A stretch of 64,000 bases of DNA from Erwinia mallotivora (GTDB taxonomy: Bacteria > Pseudomonadota > Gammaproteobacteria > Enterobacterales > Enterobacteriaceae): NCBI RefSeq assembly GCF_000590885.1, contig NZ_JFHN01000053.1:248001-312000 (forward strand). The letters are read 5' to 3'. Below, in pieces: positions 31,709 to 45,209 of the stretch. Position 1 is the stretch's first letter, and each line of letters starts with the position of its first letter. A model generated the notes under the pieces. The model worked only from the letters and a program-made list of their open reading frames with translations, was not told where the DNA came from and searched no databases. Made by a program: the position numbers and the translations under genes.

Positions 31709-32027
31709 GTCAACCCTGTTGTTAATCACAAAAAGTTCACGAGACTATACGGCCCCGGCCAAAGCCTTATGAAATTACTAATTGGAATGAGTAGTTACCG
31801 AATGGAATAACAATCTGACTAAGCTAAGAAAAAAAAGTGCTTAACGGATGATATTCGGGCCATTTTGAGCTGAATCAAATGGCGCGATAGCGGTCACACT
31901 TTAATGCTGAAGCAGAAATTTTTTTGTCACCCGGAGCGGATAACTGACCTGAAACGGACGTTAACGGTCCGGATATTCCATGCCAGCGGCAGTTCCGTCA
32001 CTGGCAAACTGAGCCTGAGGAGACCGA
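31709..32027. promoter_or_regulatory. divergent control region of cysGDNC and the YciI-like gene
   Basis: No ORF. Two GGAAT half-sites on the plus strand (ATTCC on the cys coding strand) lie at 31784-31788 and 31804-31808, two helical turns apart in AT-rich DNA. This fits the ATTCC-type half-sites described for CysB activation of cys promoters, and a CysB site here would match the operon's job. A GAGGAGA ribosome site precedes the divergent gene. Exact -10/-35 elements were not assigned. Confidence 0.4.
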
Positions 32028-32312
32028 ATGTACATTGTCAGCCTGAGTTACACCCGCCCCATCGTCGAAGTCGAACCCTTGCTGGAAGCTCATCTCAGCT
32101 GGCTGAATCACTATTTTGCGGCCGGGGTGTTTATTGCCGCCGGACGCAAAGAGCCGCGTACCGGAGGGGTGATCATCGTTAGCGATATGGAGAGCGATCG
32201 GCTGGATGCCATTCTGGCAGAAGATGCTTTCCAGGCGGTAGCCGACTATGAAGTCACAAAAGTTAACGTCACCGTTGCCGGCGATGAATTTGCCAGCCTG
32301 GTGGGCCGCTGA
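32028..32312 (+). CDS. YciI family protein
   Basis: 94 residues from the ATG at 32028, behind a strong GAGGAGA site. It has the small ferredoxin-like alpha+beta fold of the YciI/muconolactone-isomerase group, with the typical HLSWLNHYFAAGVFIAAGRK and TGGVIIVSDMESDRLDAILAEDAF blocks. The biochemical role of this subfamily is not established. It is divergent from cysG and stands alone on its strand. Confidence 0.85.
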   Translation: MYIVSLSYTRPIVEVEPLLEAHLSWLNHYFAAGVFIAAGRKEPRTGGVIIVSDMESDRLDAILAEDAFQAVADYEVTKVNVTVAGDEFASLVGR

Positions 32313-32413
32313 TTATCGCTGTCAGAGAATAAGGATACCGCATGCCACCGATCTGCTGTGGGTGCTGAAAGAGAGCGATCGTGTGGCGTGCTGTGCAGTT
32401 AAACGGAGCTGTG

Positions 32414-32450
32414 GGTTATCCGGGAAGCGGAGTCTGCCTGGCGGATAACC
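32414..32450. repeat. 9-bp inverted repeat downstream of the YciI gene
   Basis: GGTTATCCG (32414-32422) pairs perfectly with CGGATAACC (32442-32450) across 19 bases. A second GC-rich hairpin (GCGGGC / GCCCGC at 32466-32484) follows before the convergent gene's stop. Neither has a clear T-run, so the termination role is tentative. Confidence 0.45.
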
Positions 32451-32486
32451 TGAAAGCTTACAGGTGCGGGCGGCAAGAGCCCGCGT

Positions 32487-32906
32487 TCAGTTTGTCAGGA
32501 TCGATTCAATGCCGTATATCAACGCGGGGAAATAAGACTGATCGATGATAATTCCTCCGGTCAGTTTCCAGCTGTCATATACCTGAGGCGAAGCGCTGAA
32601 GGTAAAGCCCACCGAATCACTTCCCACAATCGCATTAAATCCACAGGTAAACGTTTCAATTCTCGGTGCAAAACTTACCGGTTCAGGCGATTCATTTCGG
32701 GACAGAGAAGCATAAAAACCCGATATCATCTCCTTCAGGCTTGTAAGATCATAGGGCGTAAGTTCACACTGGCACTGGAGATTTATGCCACACCCCTCTA
32801 TCTCAAGCCAGCACCTTATCTCATCTTCCTGAGGTTCCTCTGGCTCCTCAATCCGCTCAATAAATGAGAGTCGGAAGAGGGTTGCTTCGTTCTTTATTTC
32901 AAACAT
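32487..32906 (-). CDS. hypothetical protein, possibly WapI-type immunity family
   Basis: 139 residues, acidic, no signal peptide or membrane segment. The layout (MFEIKN start, a CWLEIEG strand, LTPYDLTSLKEMISGFYASL helix, and a C-terminal TGGIIIDQSYFPALIYGIESIL segment) resembles WapI-type immunity proteins as I remember them; the DQSY helix near the end is the best match. No toxin gene is adjacent, so it would be an orphan immunity gene, or the likeness is structural only. It sits alone between the YciI gene and cysH, the place where E. coli carries its CRISPR-cas insertion. Confidence 0.65.
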   Translation of the reverse strand: MFEIKNEATLFRLSFIERIEEPEEPQEDEIRCWLEIEGCGINLQCQCELTPYDLTSLKEMISGFYASLSRNESPEPVSFAPRIETFTCGFNAIVGSDSVGFTFSASPQVYDSWKLTGGIIIDQSYFPALIYGIESILTN

Positions 32907-32998
32907 TTATTGTCCCGTCGCTCAATCGATATGGCAGTGCATGCCAGCAAAAAAGCGGGTAAACATCTGGCATAACACAATGCCATGCAGCAACGGGA

Positions 32999-33730
32999 TT
33001 ACTCGTGCAGGCCGCATTCACGTTTCAGGCCAAAGAAACGCGTCTCTTCTTCCGCCATCCCCGGCTCCCATTTACGCGTGGTGTGGGTATCTCCCACCGA
33101 GAGATATCCCTGATCCCACAGAGGGTGATAATCGAGGCCATGCGCTTTAAGGTACTGATAGACCTGCTTGTTATCCCAGTCGATAATCGGCAGCACCTTA
33201 AACACGCCGCGCTGAATCGCCAGCACCGGTAAATTAGCCCGGCTGCCGGATTGTTCGCGGCGCAAACCGGCAAACCAGGTCTGACCGTTAAGCGTTTGCA
33301 ACGCACGGTTCATCGGCTCGACCTTGTTAATCTGGTTGTAACGCTCAATGCCTTCGACGCCCTGCTCCCACAGCTTGCCATAACGCGCCTCCTGCCAGGC
33401 GGGGCTCTGCTCAGCACGGAAAATTTTCAGATTGAGATTGAGCTGCTCAGTCAGCCGGTCAATAAACTGGTAGGTTTCCGGGAACAGATAACCGGTATCG
33501 GTCAGGATCACCGGAATGTCTGGCTTCACCTGGCTTACCAGGTGCAGGCTGACCGCCGCCTGGATACCAAAGCTGGACGAGAGCACCGCTTCACCGGGCA
33601 GGTTTTCCAGTGCCCAAATTACGCGATCGGTTGCTGACAGTTTTTCCAGCCTGTTATTCATTTCCGCCAGCACCATCACCCGCTCAACTTTAGGCAACGC
33701 GTTCAGTGCAGAGAGATCGAGTACAGCCAT
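32999..33730 (-). CDS. cysH: phosphoadenosine phosphosulfate (PAPS) reductase CysH
   Basis: 243 residues (244 in E. coli). It reduces PAPS to sulfite with thioredoxin. The [17 protein letters not shown]-loop, [14 protein letters not shown] and the C-terminal KRECGLH with the catalytic Cys are present. Without the extra Cys pairs of APS reductases it should be PAPS-specific. It is the last gene of cysJ-cysI-cysH, 12 bp after cysI. Confidence 0.98.
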   Translation of the reverse strand: MAVLDLSALNALPKVERVMVLAEMNNRLEKLSATDRVIWALENLPGEAVLSSSFGIQAAVSLHLVSQVKPDIPVILTDTGYLFPETYQFIDRLTEQLNLNLKIFRAEQSPAWQEARYGKLWEQGVEGIERYNQINKVEPMNRALQTLNGQTWFAGLRREQSGSRANLPVLAIQRGVFKVLPIIDWDNKQVYQYLKAHGLDYHPLWDQGYLSVGDTHTTRKWEPGMAEEETRFFGLKRECGLHE

Positions 33731-33742
33731 ATCACGCCTCCG

Positions 33743-35458
33743 TTATTGCCAGAAATCACGAGCCGGATCGACAACCGGTTTCACAATGCCTGCCCGCACG
33801 GTGAAATCGCCAAAGCCTTCACCCGCTTCGCGCTCTGCTGCCCAGCGGCTCATTAATTCATCAAGGGTAGACAAAATTTCGTCTTCAGTAATGTTTTCAC
33901 GGTACATCCGGGGGATGCGCGTACCGATACGGTTACCTCCCAGATGCAGGTTGTAACGTCCCGGGGCCTTGCCCACCAGGCCAATCTCCGCCAGCAGCGC
34001 ACGACCACAACCATTCGGACAGCCGGTGACGCGCAGCACAATGTGCTCATCACCGACGCCGTGTGCGCTCATGATACCCTCCACGCGGGTAACAAACTCT
34101 GGCAGGAAACGCTCGGCTTCGGCCATCGCCAGCGGGCAGGTGGGAAAGGATACGCAGGCCATCGAATTTTCACGCTGAGCGCTGACGCTTTCCATCAGAC
34201 CATGATCTCGCGCCAGTTGCTCAATGTGCGATTTATCCGCTTCCGGCACGCCCGCGACGATCAAATTCTGATTTGCCGTCAGGCGGAAATCGCCTTTATG
34301 TACTCTGGCAATCTCCGCCACGCCCGTTTTAAGAGGGCGGCCGGGATAGTCCAGTAAGCGGCCATTTTCAACAAACAGCGTCAGATGCCATTTATCATCA
34401 ATGCCTTTTACCCAGCCAAACCGGTCGCCGCGCGTGGTGAATTCGTAGGGGCGAACAGGCTCGAAGGTGATCCCGGCGCGACGCTCAACTTCCGCTTTAA
34501 ACGTCTCCACGCCGACACGTTCCAGGGTGTACTTGGTTTTGGCGTTTTTGCGATCGGTACGATTGCCCCAGTCACGCTGGGTGGTGACCACGGCCTCCGC
34601 CACCGCCAGGGTTTTATCCAGCGGCAGATAACCGAACTCACTGGCGGTGCGGGCATATGTCGCTTTGTTACCATGATCGATTGACAGTCCACCGCCAACC
34701 AGCAGGTTAAAACCAACCAGCTTACCGTGCTCTGCAATGGCGATAAAATTCAGATCGTTAGCATGCAGATCGACATCATTGTGCGGCGGCACCACCACGG
34801 TAGTTTTGAATTTACGTGGCAGATAGGTTTCACCCAGGATCGGCTCTTTATCGGTGGTGGCCACCTTTTCCTGATCCAGCCAGATTTCAGCATAGGCGCG
34901 GGTTTGCGGCAGCAGATGCTCAGAGATCTTTTTCGCCCACTCATAAGCCTGCTGATGCAGTTCAGATTCCACAGGATTGGAGCTGCATAACACGTTACGG
35001 TTAACATCATTAGCCGTCGCCAGCGCGTCCAGCCCCACCTCGTGCAGCATCTGATGCGCAGGTTTGACGTTGCCTTTCAGAATGCCGTGAAACTGGAAGG
35101 TCTGCCGGTTAGTCAGGCGAATACTGCCGTAAATAGTGTTTTCTTCGGCAAATTTATCAATGCCCAGCCACTGCTGCGGGGTGATAATGCCACCCGGCAG
35201 GCGACAGCGCAGCATCATGGCATGACGTGGCTCCAGCTTCTGCGCGGCACGCTCGGCGCGGATATCCCGGTCATCCTGTTGATACATACCGTGAAAACGG
35301 ATCAGCAGAAAGTTATCGCCGGTAAAGCCTCCGGTGAGACCATCCTGCAAATCGTCAGTAATGGTACCACGCAGGTAGTTGCTCTGTTTTTTCAGGCGCT
35401 CGGCATCGGTGAGTTTACCTTCAACCACCAGTGGGCCGGGATGTTTGTCATTGCTCAT
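33743..35458 (-). CDS. cysI: sulfite reductase hemoprotein subunit CysI
   Basis: 571 residues from [16 protein letters not shown] (ATG at 35458); an upstream in-frame ATG at 35533 adds residues not in relatives. It reduces sulfite to sulfide at a siroheme coupled to a 4Fe-4S cluster. The four cluster cysteines are visible in [10 protein letters not shown] and [10 protein letters not shown] near 430-485. It works with CysJ, encoded just upstream, and needs siroheme from the cysG found in this window. Confidence 0.98.
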   Translation of the reverse strand: MSNDKHPGPLVVEGKLTDAERLKKQSNYLRGTITDDLQDGLTGGFTGDNFLLIRFHGMYQQDDRDIRAERAAQKLEPRHAMMLRCRLPGGIITPQQWLGIDKFAEENTIYGSIRLTNRQTFQFHGILKGNVKPAHQMLHEVGLDALATANDVNRNVLCSSNPVESELHQQAYEWAKKISEHLLPQTRAYAEIWLDQEKVATTDKEPILGETYLPRKFKTTVVVPPHNDVDLHANDLNFIAIAEHGKLVGFNLLVGGGLSIDHGNKATYARTASEFGYLPLDKTLAVAEAVVTTQRDWGNRTDRKNAKTKYTLERVGVETFKAEVERRAGITFEPVRPYEFTTRGDRFGWVKGIDDKWHLTLFVENGRLLDYPGRPLKTGVAEIARVHKGDFRLTANQNLIVAGVPEADKSHIEQLARDHGLMESVSAQRENSMACVSFPTCPLAMAEAERFLPEFVTRVEGIMSAHGVGDEHIVLRVTGCPNGCGRALLAEIGLVGKAPGRYNLHLGGNRIGTRIPRMYRENITEDEILSTLDELMSRWAAEREAGEGFGDFTVRAGIVKPVVDPARDFWQ

Positions 35459-35593
35459 CAGGCTGTATCTCTCAATTGTTCGTGAATGCCGCGGGTGGCT
35501 ATCTTTCCTGCCAGCAAGGCGCGAGCGGGACAATCAGGCGATCTGAAGGGCAGCGGTGAATGCGCAACTGCCCCTTAAATTTTCGCCACCGTT

Positions 35594-37405
35594 TTAGTAA
35601 ACGTCTCGCTGATAACGGCGCTCAATGCGCAGTTCACTTAAAAATTCATCGGCCGTTTCCAGATCCATCCCACCCTGTTCAGCCACTACCTCCAGCAATG
35701 CCTGTTCCACATCCTTCGCCATCCGGTTGGCGTCACCACAGACATAGATGTGCGCGCCCTGTTCAATCCAGCGCCAGACCTCATCACCTCTGGCACGAAT
35801 TTTATCCTGCACATAAACCTTATGCTGCTGGTCGCGGGACCAGGCAAGATCGATATGCGTCAGCAGGCCGTCTTTCACATAGCGCTGCCATTCAACCTGG
35901 TAGAGAAAGTCTTCGGTAAAGTGTGGATTACCAAAGAACAACCAGTTTTTCCCTTCCGCCCCGTCGTTGTCACGCTGTTGCAGAAAAGCGCGGAATGGCG
36001 CGATGCCGGTGCCGGGGCCGATCATAATCACCGGCGTTTCCGGATTGGCGGGCAAACGGAAGTTATCGTTATGTTCAATAAACACCCGAATCTCGCCGTC
36101 TTCTTCCAGACGATCGGCAAGGTAGCTTGAAGCGCCGCCCGCACGGGCACGGCCTTCGATATCAAAACGCACCGCCCCGACGGTGATATGCACCTCGGTT
36201 TCATTTTCAGCCTGCGATGAAGCGATGGAGTAGAGCCGTGGCGTCAGTGGCCGCAGCAGTGCAATTAGCTGTTCCGCCTGCAATGCTACCGGTGCCTGAC
36301 GTACCATATCGACGATGGGCGTGGTCTGCGCGTACTGCTGTAAATGGTTCTTGTCGCCGGTCAACGCCAGAAGTTTTTCATCGCGGGAATGTTTGCCGTA
36401 CTCCGCGACAATCTGCGGTGTATTGACGGTCAGTTCAAAATGCTTTTGCAGCGCTTCAGACAGCGTCAGCGTCTGACCGTTGACCTCTGTCGTTTCGTCG
36501 CCTTTCAGCCACAGCAAGTCGAGCAGTTCCTGCACCAGAGCCGGATCGTTTTCGTACCAGACGCCCAGCGCATCCCCAGGCTGATAGCGCAAACCTGAAT
36601 CACCCAGGTCGATTTCGATGTGGCGCACATCCTTATCGGAGTTGCGCCCGGTAATTTTCTGGTTAACCGCCAGGCTCGCCGTCAGCGGGGCTTCTTTGGT
36701 ATAAGGACTGGTAAAAACTTCATTAACTGCACCCGCCACCGATACCGTCGGCCCTGTGGGCGCACCGTCGGGCACTCTGGCTTTGAGGATGGCAACAATC
36801 TCTGTGCGCCACTTTTCAGCTTCCGTCGCATATTCAACATCGGCATCAACGCGTGCCAGCAAACGCTCCGCGCCCATCTCTGCCAGCCGGGTATCAAAGT
36901 CTTTTCCGGCCTGACTGAAAAATTCATACGAGGTATCACCCAAACCAAATACCGCAAAGGCCGTGTTGTCCAGTTTTGGTGCCTTTTTCGACATCAGAAA
37001 CTTATGCAGGGCCACAGCTTCTTCCGGTGGCTCGCCTTCGCCCTGGGTGGAGGTCACCACAATCAGCAATTTGTCCTGAGCGATCTGCTTGAATTTGTAG
37101 TCACCGGCATTAACCAGGTTGACCTTAAGCGTGGCCGCCAGCAAATCATCCCGCAGTTGTTCCGCCAGACGACGGGCATTGCCGGTTTGTGAAGCTGACA
37201 GCAGCGTAATGGTTGGCGTTTCCGTCGGAGCAGGCGCACCGGGTGCGGCAGACGCAGATGTCGACGTCTGATTCACCATGCCCCAGAAGTAACCGGAAAG
37301 CCATGCCAGCTGGGTAGTGGAAAAATCACCGGTCGCGGCTTGCAGGCGAGCGAGTTGTTCAGGAGTGAGCGGAAGCAGTGAGCCTGGAGGTGCCTGAGTC
37401 GTCAT
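35594..37405 (-). CDS. cysJ: sulfite reductase flavoprotein subunit CysJ
   Basis: 603 residues from [10 protein letters not shown] (ATG at 37405; the frame extends upstream to 37516 but not in relatives). Domains in order: flavodoxin-like FMN domain ([15 protein letters not shown], then [14 protein letters not shown]), connecting/FAD domain (RLYSIASS), NADPH-binding domain ([27 protein letters not shown]). It passes electrons from NADPH to CysI. A 135-bp gap separates it from cysI. Confidence 0.98.
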   Translation of the reverse strand: MTTQAPPGSLLPLTPEQLARLQAATGDFSTTQLAWLSGYFWGMVNQTSTSASAAPGAPAPTETPTITLLSASQTGNARRLAEQLRDDLLAATLKVNLVNAGDYKFKQIAQDKLLIVVTSTQGEGEPPEEAVALHKFLMSKKAPKLDNTAFAVFGLGDTSYEFFSQAGKDFDTRLAEMGAERLLARVDADVEYATEAEKWRTEIVAILKARVPDGAPTGPTVSVAGAVNEVFTSPYTKEAPLTASLAVNQKITGRNSDKDVRHIEIDLGDSGLRYQPGDALGVWYENDPALVQELLDLLWLKGDETTEVNGQTLTLSEALQKHFELTVNTPQIVAEYGKHSRDEKLLALTGDKNHLQQYAQTTPIVDMVRQAPVALQAEQLIALLRPLTPRLYSIASSQAENETEVHITVGAVRFDIEGRARAGGASSYLADRLEEDGEIRVFIEHNDNFRLPANPETPVIMIGPGTGIAPFRAFLQQRDNDGAEGKNWLFFGNPHFTEDFLYQVEWQRYVKDGLLTHIDLAWSRDQQHKVYVQDKIRARGDEVWRWIEQGAHIYVCGDANRMAKDVEQALLEVVAEQGGMDLETADEFLSELRIERRYQRDVY

Positions 37406-37709
37406 TAGCTTGAGTGTTCCAGTGAAGGCGCTGAGCCATAAAGTCAGAGATATAGCATTAGGGTAACGACTGGCATAATAACCCTTAAATAAGGGTTGGT
37501 AATAATAAATAACCAAAATGACTAAACGGTTTTATCGCTAAGATATAGCAGCAAAACAGGTTAATTAATTCCTTTATTATCATCACGTTATGCCGTGTTA
37601 CATTCTGTTGCCTGCTGCTTAATATGAAAAGGCCGGGAAACGGGTGCGAAAAAAGCAATTTTCCGGTAGACTTCGCCGGTTTTTTTCAGGAAATAACCGG
37701 GACTGTGTC
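37406..37709. promoter_or_regulatory. cysJIH / queD divergent control region with a palindrome and a queD leader hairpin
   Basis: A perfect dyad AACCCTTA-AA-TAAGGGTT lies at 37480-37497, about 75 bp upstream of the cysJ start, in AT-rich DNA expected to hold the CysB-dependent promoter. On the queD side, CCGGT / GCCGG (37663-37667, 37675-37679) is followed by seven T (37680-37686), a weak terminator-like element 24 bp before the queD ATG. An alternative pairing, CCGGGAAA (37633-37640) with TTTTCCGG (37659-37666), would disrupt it. A switch role is hypothetical. Confidence 0.4.
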
Positions 37710-38072
37710 ATGGCCACCACGCTGTTTAAAGATTTTCAATTTGAGGCTGCTCATCATCTGCCTAATGTTCCTGCTGGTCACAAATGCGGGCGTCTGCACG
37801 GGCACTCTTTTCTTGTGCGGCTTGAAATTACCGGCGAAGTGGATGCGCATACCGGCTGGGTGATGGATTTTGCCGAACTGAAAGCGGCATTCAAGCCCGT
37901 TTATGACCGTCTGGATCACTATTATCTCAATGAGATTCCGGGGCTTTCTAACCCGACCAGCGAAGTGCTGGCGAAATGGATCTGGGATCAGATGAAGCCA
38001 ACCCTGCCGCTGCTGAGTGCGGTGATGATCAAAGAAACCTGTACCGCAGGCTGCGTCTACAGGGGGGAATAA
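37710..38072 (+). CDS. queD: 6-carboxytetrahydropterin synthase QueD
   Basis: 120 residues from [10 protein letters not shown] (ATG at 37710); a longer in-frame start at 37644 would read through the leader hairpin. It converts 7,8-dihydroneopterin triphosphate to 6-carboxytetrahydropterin, the first committed step to queuosine. Zinc-binding histidines are in FEAAHHLP and GRLHGHSF; the C-terminal catalytic region [10 protein letters not shown] is intact. It is convergent with queE. Confidence 0.97.
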   Translation: MATTLFKDFQFEAAHHLPNVPAGHKCGRLHGHSFLVRLEITGEVDAHTGWVMDFAELKAAFKPVYDRLDHYYLNEIPGLSNPTSEVLAKWIWDQMKPTLPLLSAVMIKETCTAGCVYRGE

Positions 38073-38089
38073 CGCCAGCCGCGGCCCGG

Positions 38090-38764
38090 TCAGGCAATAT
38101 TCAGGTATTTGTGGGTCTGCATGGATAAACGCCAGTTTCGTGCGATGCAGGTTTCAATGCAAAGCTGTGTCGCGTCTTTCTTCTGACTGATAGGTTGCAA
38201 CGCCACAATGCGGCTTTTCTGATCGTCCAGGGTTACCAGCAGGGCATCCAGTGCATCGATATCACGCTGACGCGCCACCGGATGTTTCACTTCATCGGCA
38301 CGGACCAGCGCCTGGTTCAGTACGTCATAGCCCCCACGCATATTGACCTTTGGTGACACCGTGACCCAGGTAGCTGAACTGCAAAGCACCTGATGCGTGC
38401 CACTGGTTTCAATCTGGCAACGGTAGCCCTGCTGTTCAAGATATTCTGTCAGCGGGGTAAGATCGTAAATGCAGGGTTCACCGCCGGTGATCACCACATG
38501 TCGGGCGGTCCAGCCATGTTGCCCTATCACTGCCAGCAGAGCCTGAGCATCTGCCATTCCCCAGGCATCTGACTCTACTGTTTTCAGCAGAATATCGCCC
38601 AGCGCCGTTTCCCGACTGGCCAGCTTATCCCAGGTGTGTTTGGTATCACACCAGCTGCAACCAACCGGGCATCCTTGCAGGCGGATAAAAATTGCCGGAA
38701 CGCCGGTATAAAAACCTTCGCCCTGCAATGTCTGGAACATCTCATTTATCGGGTACTGCATCAC
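38090..38764 (-). CDS. queE: 7-carboxy-7-deazaguanine synthase QueE
   Basis: 224 residues. It is a radical-SAM enzyme that contracts the QueD product to 7-carboxy-7-deazaguanine. The cluster motif CPVGCSWCD has the CX3CX2C spacing, and VVITGGEPC and QIETSGTH are conserved. The protein is full length, so the early queuosine steps appear intact although queF at the other end of the window is broken. Confidence 0.97.
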   Translation of the reverse strand: MMQYPINEMFQTLQGEGFYTGVPAIFIRLQGCPVGCSWCDTKHTWDKLASRETALGDILLKTVESDAWGMADAQALLAVIGQHGWTARHVVITGGEPCIYDLTPLTEYLEQQGYRCQIETSGTHQVLCSSATWVTVSPKVNMRGGYDVLNQALVRADEVKHPVARQRDIDALDALLVTLDDQKSRIVALQPISQKKDATQLCIETCIARNWRLSMQTHKYLNIA

Positions 38765-38907
38765 GCTCTCAACTGACCGGAAAAAAACAGGAGCGGAAGT
38801 ATGACAGAAAGCCCCCTCTTAACCAAACGGCTTCGTGCGCAGCGGGTAACTTGATCTGCCACTAAAACATCGGGGCGGTGCTGGACGGCAACGCCCCGGC
38901 AGAGGGT

Positions 38908-40793
38908 TTACATAAAGTTATCCTGGTGCATCTCCTGCATCGCCTGCCCCATCACATCCTTCGCACCACTTAACGTCAGATGACCATAGTCATTGGAGAT
39001 GGGGTGACCATCGGAAGCCAGTCCACGGCAGACATCACCGGGGCAGATAATGGCGTAGACCGAGATATAGGGTATCTGCATATCCAGCATCGCCTGCTTC
39101 ATCGTCAGGTCGGTGGTTTTGATACTGCGATCGATGGAGGATGCCACCAGGTCCTTACGCCCGTCTGTCTGGTAGGCCAGCAAATCCGGCAAGGCTTCCG
39201 AATACTCAATGGTTGGTCCCAGAACAATAATGTTGTCTGATACGGTTTTCAGGTGCGCCAGCGTGGCTTTCAACGGTGCGATGTCCTGCGGTAACCAGCG
39301 GGCAGAGATAATCACACCATCAATTTTATGTTGTGGGATCCAGCTTTCGTACAGCTCATCCACCAGCTCAGTACAGGGATTGCGCAATGACTGATGATAG
39401 AGGGGTTTGCAGCCCGCCGAGGTGGCCTGAATGACATTGACGCCCTCGCCCGCCGCCAGGCTCATCGCCCGCCAGAGATGGGCCGCATGGCTGTCACCAA
39501 TCAGCACATAGTTGCGGGCAGTGTCGGACATTTTCAGGCAGTATTCGCGATCGAAAGGCTTATCCTCCTGACTTTTTCCATCAACAAAACAGCGGCCCGG
39601 ACGGTACTGATAGCTGAACTCCGGCATATCTTTGTACTGAGAATAGTTCGCCAGCGCCAGCGCCTGCTGGGAGAACTGCCCGGCATTATTACTCACATGG
39701 CCTTTATACAAGGTGCCAGAAGCCATCAGCACCAGGGCTGCGACCGAGGCCGCCACAATTCTGGCAGGTGGTAACACCGCCAGTTTGTAACGAAACGGGA
39801 TCTCAATCAGATAACGCGAAGCCACCGCCAGTCCCAGTGTCAGGCCCGCAATCACGCCTTCACGAATGCCCGGTGCAAAGTTAAAGAACATGCGGCTGTA
39901 AACAATAATCGGCCAGTGCCACAGATAGAGGCAGTATGAAATCATACCGATATAGACTACCGGCCTTAGCGCCAGCAGTCGGGAAACCACCGCTTTCTGC
40001 CCCGCCAGAATGATTAAAAAGCTCCCCAAACAGGGCCAGAGCGCATTCCACGCCGGAAAAGGTTTGCTGGTGTCCAGCCAAAAAATCCGCCAAGGATCAG
40101 CGCCAGTCCGCTAAGACTCATCAGGTGTTTCACTCCCTGTGATACCTTCACCATTTTCGCTTCAAGGCCTGCGACAGCAATCAGCCCGCCCAGCGCCAGC
40201 TCCCATGCCCGTGTTGGCAACATATAGAAGGTGAAGGTCGGTTTTCGGGTGACGGCATAAAGGCTGAGAAGAAAAGAGATAAAGATAATCAGCAACATCG
40301 CCTGAACGACCCGCTGGCGAAAAAAACGCATCACCAACAGCAGGATTACCGGAAAAACAATATAGAACTGTTCTTCAACGGCCAGTGACCAGGTGTGTAA
40401 CAGGGGTTTCAGCTCAGCAGGTCCGGCAAAGTAACCGGTGGTTTTCCAAAAGAAGATATTGGAGGAAAAAAGCAGGGTCGCCAGTGAACTGTTGCTGAGG
40501 TCATTGAACTGAACCGGCAGCAAATGGTAGTAGCCAAAGATGAGCGTAGCCAGTAAGACCACAAACAGAGGAGGCAAAATACGCAGGCAGCGGCGCTTAT
40601 AAAAATCCAGATATGAGAACGTATTGTTAACCGCGCCGGAGTAGATAATGCCGCAGATTAGATAACCCGATATAACAAAAAAGATATCCACCCCGGTGAA
40701 ACCGCCGGGTATGCCGGTGATCCCCATGTGATAAGCAATTACTGGCAGCACCGCCAGTGCCCGCAGTCCATCCACGTCCGCCCTGTATTTCAT
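38908..40793 (-). pseudogene. OafA-type acyltransferase with SGNH domain, split by a frameshift
   Basis: Two ORFs on the minus strand (40793-40014 and 40029-38908) together form one protein of about 628 residues. The first has the acyltransferase-3 membrane domain (DVDGLRALAVLPVIAYH, FFVISGYLI, LLHTWSLAVEEQFY); the second continues the membrane part (YCLYLWHWP) and ends with an SGNH hydrolase domain (VLIGDSHAAHLWR, then SDGHPISNDYGHLT). Adding one base to the A6 tract at 40080-40085 restores an uninterrupted frame (FFWLDTSKPFPAWNALW). The family acetylates O-antigen or other surface glycans. It may be inactive, phase-variable, or a sequencing error. Neighbours queE and eno are unrelated. Confidence 0.85.
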
Positions 40794-40932
40794 TTTTCAA
40801 TGGTCCTGATTACATTTACTTACCGGAAATTTACATAAAATTGATTAGAAATTCTGTAATAAGCGGATAAATCAGACCATTCCGCAATCAGCGGGGTGAC
40901 TTAACAAATTAATTTCATTGAATAAAAAATAA

Positions 40933-40960
40933 AAAAGCCCCGTCCTGAGACGAGGCTTTT
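40933..40960 (-). terminator. eno terminator
   Basis: The stem AAAAGCCCCGTC / GACGAGGCTTTT has a CTGA loop; its single mismatch becomes a G-U pair in the minus-strand RNA, and a T-run follows. It lies 39 bp after the eno stop. Confidence 0.85.
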
Positions 40961-40999
40961 CAGAAAATCCTCAACCATAAAGGCGAGGAATATTCAGAT

Positions 41000-42361
<1,362 letters not shown>

Positions 42362-42373
42362 TTATGAAAATAC

Positions 42374-44032
<1,659 letters not shown>

Positions 44033-44198
44033 TTAAAGACGATGGAATAACCAGGACGGGAAAACAGTATACCGGAATCCCTGCATTGCCACAATTGCTC
44101 GTTTCTGGTTATCAGCCAGCCATCGCACAGACCGCCATAAGGTTACCCTGGCAGGCACGCTCAGAGGTTGAGCCAGGTCACATTTTTGTTGAATCGAG

Positions 44199-45005
44199 TC
44201 AGCAAATTATTCCTTCAGGCGATGACTCTGCCGCTTTCACCTGCTGCCAGGCAGCTTCCATCTGTTCCAGCGAGGCATCCTGCATCTTCATGCCCTGCGC
44301 AGCAATAATCTCTTCCACTTTGCGGAAACGCCGTTCGAACTTATCATTGGCCTTCTGCAAAGCAACTTCAGCTTTGCTGCCAAGGTGGCGGGAAAAATTA
44401 ACGGTAGCAAACAGCAGGTCACCGATCTCCTCTTCCAGCTTTTGTTGACAGACCACCGCCTGCTGAGCTTCATGCATCACTTCGTCGATTTCTTCATACA
44501 CTTTATCCAGCACCGGCCCTAACGTGTTCCAGTCAAAACCCACGTTGCTGCAACGTTTCTGGATTTTATGAGCCCGCATCAGCGCAGGTAACGCGCGTGG
44601 AATATCATCCAGCGCCGAGTGCTGTTCTTTATCCGCACGTTCATCACTTTTGGTCTGTTCCCAGTTGGTCACCACATCCCCGCTGTTACTGACCTTTTCG
44701 TCGCCAAAAATATGCGGATGTCTGCGCTCAAGCTTATCGCTGATGGTGTTGCAGATGTCGTTAAAATCAAACCGTCCTTCTTCTTCCGCTATCCGGGCGT
44801 AGAAAACCACCTGAAACAGCAGATCGCCCAGCTCACTCTTCAGCGCATCAAAATCCTGCTGGCTGATGGCATCGAGCACTTCATAGGTTTCTTCCAGCGT
44901 GTAGGGGGCGATGGAAGCATAGGTCTGTTCACGATCCCACGGGCATCCTTTTTGCGGATCGCGCAGGGAGGTCATGATGCCCAGCAGGCGATCGAGTGAG
45001 TTCAT
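44199..45005 (-). CDS. mazG: nucleoside triphosphate pyrophosphohydrolase MazG
   Basis: 268 residues (263 in E. coli). Two MazG repeats are visible: the N-terminal one with CPWDREQTY, EETYEVLDAI and ELGDLLFQVVFYARIAEEE, and the C-terminal one with VYEEIDEVMHE and EEEIGDLLFATVNFSRHL. It hydrolyses NTPs and lowers ppGpp in E. coli. Notably the mazEF toxin-antitoxin pair that sits between relA and mazG in E. coli is absent; only about 200 bp without a gene lies there. Confidence 0.97.
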   Translation of the reverse strand: MNSLDRLLGIMTSLRDPQKGCPWDREQTYASIAPYTLEETYEVLDAISQQDFDALKSELGDLLFQVVFYARIAEEEGRFDFNDICNTISDKLERRHPHIFGDEKVSNSGDVVTNWEQTKSDERADKEQHSALDDIPRALPALMRAHKIQKRCSNVGFDWNTLGPVLDKVYEEIDEVMHEAQQAVVCQQKLEEEIGDLLFATVNFSRHLGSKAEVALQKANDKFERRFRKVEEIIAAQGMKMQDASLEQMEAAWQQVKAAESSPEGIIC

Positions 45006-45209
45006 AAAAAATCCTTACGTCGAAATAAAGAGGAAAACAGCAATATAAATGAGCAAAATTTGTGCGGGGAACATCCATTAAATCAGGCTATGCGCTGGCG
45101 CTGTGGACCCGGCCCGCTGGCAAACCGCCAGCGCGTTATCCCCCTGGCCACATATCGGTGTCGGTGACCAGGGGAAGCACTCGCCGGAGGCGACAGCGCC
45201 GCGTTAAAA

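Noticed and set aside
31709-32998. CRISPR array or cas genes at the cysD/cysH interval, where enterics often carry them
   Set aside because: No repeat-spacer pattern and no Cas-like ORF; only a YciI-family gene and a small hypothetical gene are present.
37710-38072. Longer queD start at 37644
   Set aside because: It would add 22 basic residues absent from relatives and translate through the leader hairpin; MATTLFKDF is the conserved start.
45006-45209. Possible mazEF toxin-antitoxin pair between relA and mazG, as in E. coli
   Set aside because: Only about 200 bp lies here, with no ORF resembling MazE or MazF.
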